Shown: piece by piece, positions 5,244 through 7,367 of the stretch
Numbering within the stretch: position 1 is the first letter of the stretch
Layout of the letters: each line of letters starts with the position of its first letter
Assembly: GCA_007123465.1 (NCBI GenBank)
Contig: SKLB01000271.1
Coordinates: forward strand, 1-7,367
Source of the DNA: Spirochaetales bacterium
Lineage (GTDB): Bacteria; Spirochaetota; Spirochaetia; DSM-27196; PWMO01
DNA length: 7,367 nucleotides
Direction: 5' to 3'
Made by a program: the position numbers and the translations under genes
Notes under the pieces: model-generated
Seen by the model: only the letters and a program-made list of their open reading frames with translations
What the model was told of the DNA's origin: nothing
Database searches by the model: none

Positions 5244-7367
5244 TCAGCCAACCGGGCCGTCGCTGACCAACGGCGCGCGCACGGCCTTGCCGGCACACTC
5301 AACTGCCGTCGTGCCGACCTTGAGTACCCGCTTGGAGACCGCCAACGGAATGGCAAAAAAGGAGTCAATATCGATGTGCGGCAGGTCAGAAGCGTAACTC
5401 GATACGTCGTCACCGTGCAGGTAGAGCCGGTCACCGGGTTTGGCGTGGTCCACGAAGATCACGTCGACCTGCTCGCTGCCGTCCTCGCGCCTGCCCGAGG
5501 CGGCCAGCAACATCCCGTTGCTTTCGACTCCGCGCAGCTTGGCCGGCTTGAGATTGGCAACAAGCACGATGGTCCTGCCGCTGAGTTCTTGCGGCGTGTA
5601 GTGGCCGACCAGCCCCGAAACGATTGTACGCGGCTGCCCCGAGCCATCGTCAACCTGCTCAACGTAGAGCTTGTCGGCCTTCGGATGCCGTTCGACCGCG
5701 GTAATGCGCGCCGCGCGCAGTTCGACCGTGCTGCGGAAGCGCTCTTCCATGCTTGCGTGCTCGGCTGCAGCATCGCTCTCTTGCTTGGCAGCGCGCTCGG
5801 CCTGGGTTCCCGAGAAACGCCGGCGCAGTTCATCAACGGTCTCTTTTTCCAGAGAGGCAAACAGGATCCGGGGCTTTGACACCCTGGCAATTCCCGACAG
5901 ATCGCCGAGGTCATCCCAACTCAGTTCGGGTTTGCCGAGCAGCGCAGCAATACGGGTGGAAGTCTGCGGCAGGTAGGGCGACACCAGGATCGCTAAATCA
6001 CGCACCAGGTAGACCAGGTTCTTCAGCAGGTAGCGGGTAGCCTCGGGATCGCTCTTGCGCGTCTTCCACGGCTCGGCCTCCTGAAACACCTTGTTGCCGT
6101 ACGATGACAGCGCAAAAGTCTTGCGGAACGCCTCACGCAACCGGGCGTTCTCCAGGTGGTCGGTAATCTCGCCCTGAAGCTTGCGCGCGTAGGACCAGAA
6201 CTCCTTCCACTGCGGCGTGCTGACCGTTCCGGCCGAGTCCTCCTCCGGGAGCGTTGCGCCAAAATACTTGGTCTGAAAGGTCAAAGTCCGATTCACCAGG
6301 TTACCCAGATTCCCGATCAACTCGCCGTTGACCTTCTCGCGAAAGTCATCCCAGGTAAAGGTGAAATCCGAGGTCTCGGGTCGGTTATAGAACATGTAGA
6401 AGCGCCACACGTCAGCCGCTATGCCGGTGTCCTGCGCATCGTTTCCGAACACGCCGACACCGCGGCTCTTGGAGAACTGCCCGCCCTCGTAGTTAAGATA
6501 CTCGGATGACGACATGTGGTGCAGCAACGTCCACTGCTCGCCGGTCCCGATCAGTGAACTCGGAAAAATCACCGTGTGGAACGGTATGTTGTCCTTGCCG
6601 ATGAACTGAAACAACTCGACTTCGTCCGGCTTGCGCCACCAGGACTCCCAGTCATCGGTGAGGTTTGCGGTGATCGAGATATAGCCGATCGGTGCATCGA
6701 ACCAGACGTAGAACACCTTGTCCCGGAAGCCCTCAAGCGGTACCGGGATACCCCATTTCAGGTCGCGCGTGATAGCGCGCTCTTTGAGACCGTCACGAAT
6801 CCACGCCTGCGTCATCTGAATCGCGTTACGCGCCCACTTGCCGCTCTTGGACGCCTCGGCCAACCACGTTTCCAGCTTGGGCAGCACCGCCGGCAGGTTT
6901 ATGTAGAGGTGCCGCGTCTTCTTGACTATCGGGGTGGTATTGTCCAGCGCACTGCGCGGGTCGATCAGGTCCGACGGATCGAGCAACTTGCCGCAGTTTT
7001 CGCACTGGTCGCCGCGCGCGTTCTCGTATCCGCAGTGCGGGCAGGTGCCGCGCACGTAGCGATCGGCCAGGAACATGTCTGAAGCTTCCGAGTAGAGCTG
7101 CTCGATCTCACGCTCGACGATGTAGCCGTTCTCGTAAAGCTTGCCAAAGATGTGCTGCGTGATCTCGGTATGCTTCTCGGTGGAGGTACGTCCAAAGTGA
7201 TCAAACGAGATCTGGAACCAGCGATATATCTCGTCGTGGACCGCGTAGTATCGATCGCAGAGCTCCTTCGCAGTAATGCCTTCTTCGCGCGCACGGGTCT
7301 CGGTGGCGGTACCGTATTCATCGGTGCCGCAGATGTAGAGCGTCTGGTAGCCGCGCAGGCGGCAGAA
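5244..7367 (-). CDS. metG: Methionyl-tRNA synthetase, missing its N-terminus at the window edge
   Basis: Class I synthetase that charges methionine onto initiator and elongator tRNA. The frame stays open to the last base of the window; 707 residues are visible and roughly the first 35, including the HIGH motif, lie outside. Seen in order (fragment numbering): CGTDEYGTATETRA (13-26); one zinc knuckle CX2CX9CX2C with C109, C112, C122 and C125; WFDAPIGY (225-232); IGKDNIPFH (256-264); the KMSKS loop as QFSKSRG (297-303), keeping the second lysine; the anticodon-binding helical domain at about 310-510; a Glu/Ala-rich linker; and a C-terminal OB-fold tRNA-binding domain at about 541-650 (HPKADKLYVEQVD, NLKPAKLRGVESNGMLLA). 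A further 57 residues follow the OB fold. The catalytic core resembles eukaryotic and archaeal MetRS more than E. coli MetG. It is the first visible gene of the minus-strand run; its promoter is outside the window. Confidence 0.96.
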   Translation of the reverse strand, partial: FCRLRGYQTLYICGTDEYGTATETRAREEGITAKELCDRYYAVHDEIYRWFQISFDHFGRTSTEKHTEITQHIFGKLYENGYIVEREIEQLYSEASDMFLADRYVRGTCPHCGYENARGDQCENCGKLLDPSDLIDPRSALDNTTPIVKKTRHLYINLPAVLPKLETWLAEASKSGKWARNAIQMTQAWIRDGLKERAITRDLKWGIPVPLEGFRDKVFYVWFDAPIGYISITANLTDDWESWWRKPDEVELFQFIGKDNIPFHTVIFPSSLIGTGEQWTLLHHMSSSEYLNYEGGQFSKSRGVGVFGNDAQDTGIAADVWRFYMFYNRPETSDFTFTWDDFREKVNGELIGNLGNLVNRTLTFQTKYFGATLPEEDSAGTVSTPQWKEFWSYARKLQGEITDHLENARLREAFRKTFALSSYGNKVFQEAEPWKTRKSDPEATRYLLKNLVYLVRDLAILVSPYLPQTSTRIAALLGKPELSWDDLGDLSGIARVSKPRILFASLEKETVDELRRRFSGTQAERAAKQESDAAAEHASMEERFRSTVELRAARITAVERHPKADKLYVEQVDDGSGQPRTIVSGLVGHYTPQELSGRTIVLVANLKPAKLRGVESNGMLLAASGRREDGSEQVDVIFVDHAKPGDRLYLHGDDVSSYASDLPHIDIDSFFAIPLAVSKRVLKVGTTAVECAGKAVRAPLVSDGPVG

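Noticed and set aside
7074..7076. ATG at 7076 as the metG start
   Set aside because: The frame is open upstream to the window edge and encodes the conserved CGTDEYGTATETRA motif, so this Met is internal.

Overview
The window reads as ordinary chromosomal DNA of a G+C-rich spirochaete, probably a free-living Spirochaeta/Alkalispirochaeta-like member of the Spirochaetaceae. This is an inference. It rests on the eukaryote/archaea-like methionyl-tRNA synthetase with a C-terminal tRNA-binding domain, on a FemX-type peptidoglycan enzyme, and on the high G/C at third codon positions. No insertion sequence, phage gene, CRISPR array, tRNA or rRNA is visible. The DNA is almost fully coding; the longest gap is 32 bases.

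Left half, plus strand (1-3999): a compact four-gene run. It holds the C-terminal part of an unrecognised protein (1-405), a complete unrecognised 306-residue protein (425-1345), murD (1332-2801, TTG start) and an adenosine deaminase gene (2785-3999). The last three are joined by overlaps of 14 and 17 bases. murD and the deaminase gene each have a strong Shine-Dalgarno inside the preceding gene, so this looks like one transcript. MurD adds D-glutamate to the peptidoglycan precursor; the deaminase belongs to purine salvage. The two unknown proteins are cytosolic-looking and may act near cell-wall synthesis, by position only.

Right half, minus strand (7367-4015): a second run. It holds metG (5' end outside the window), a FemX/FemAB-type aminoacyltransferase gene and a 48-codon small gene with a strong Shine-Dalgarno. 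The small gene is easily missed because of its size. metG and the femX gene are 9 bases apart in the same frame, and the small gene follows after 32 bases. MetRS charges tRNA, and FemX-type enzymes spend aminoacyl-tRNA to add a side-chain amino acid to lipid II. murD at the other side of the window gives a second peptidoglycan gene.

The two runs converge at 4000-4014 with only 15 bases between stop codons and no convincing terminator. The best candidate for something undescribed is the small beta-alpha-beta-like protein at 4015-4161. Next are the unknown pair upstream of murD and active-site departures in MurD and the deaminase. I see no evidence for a new defence or mobile system.
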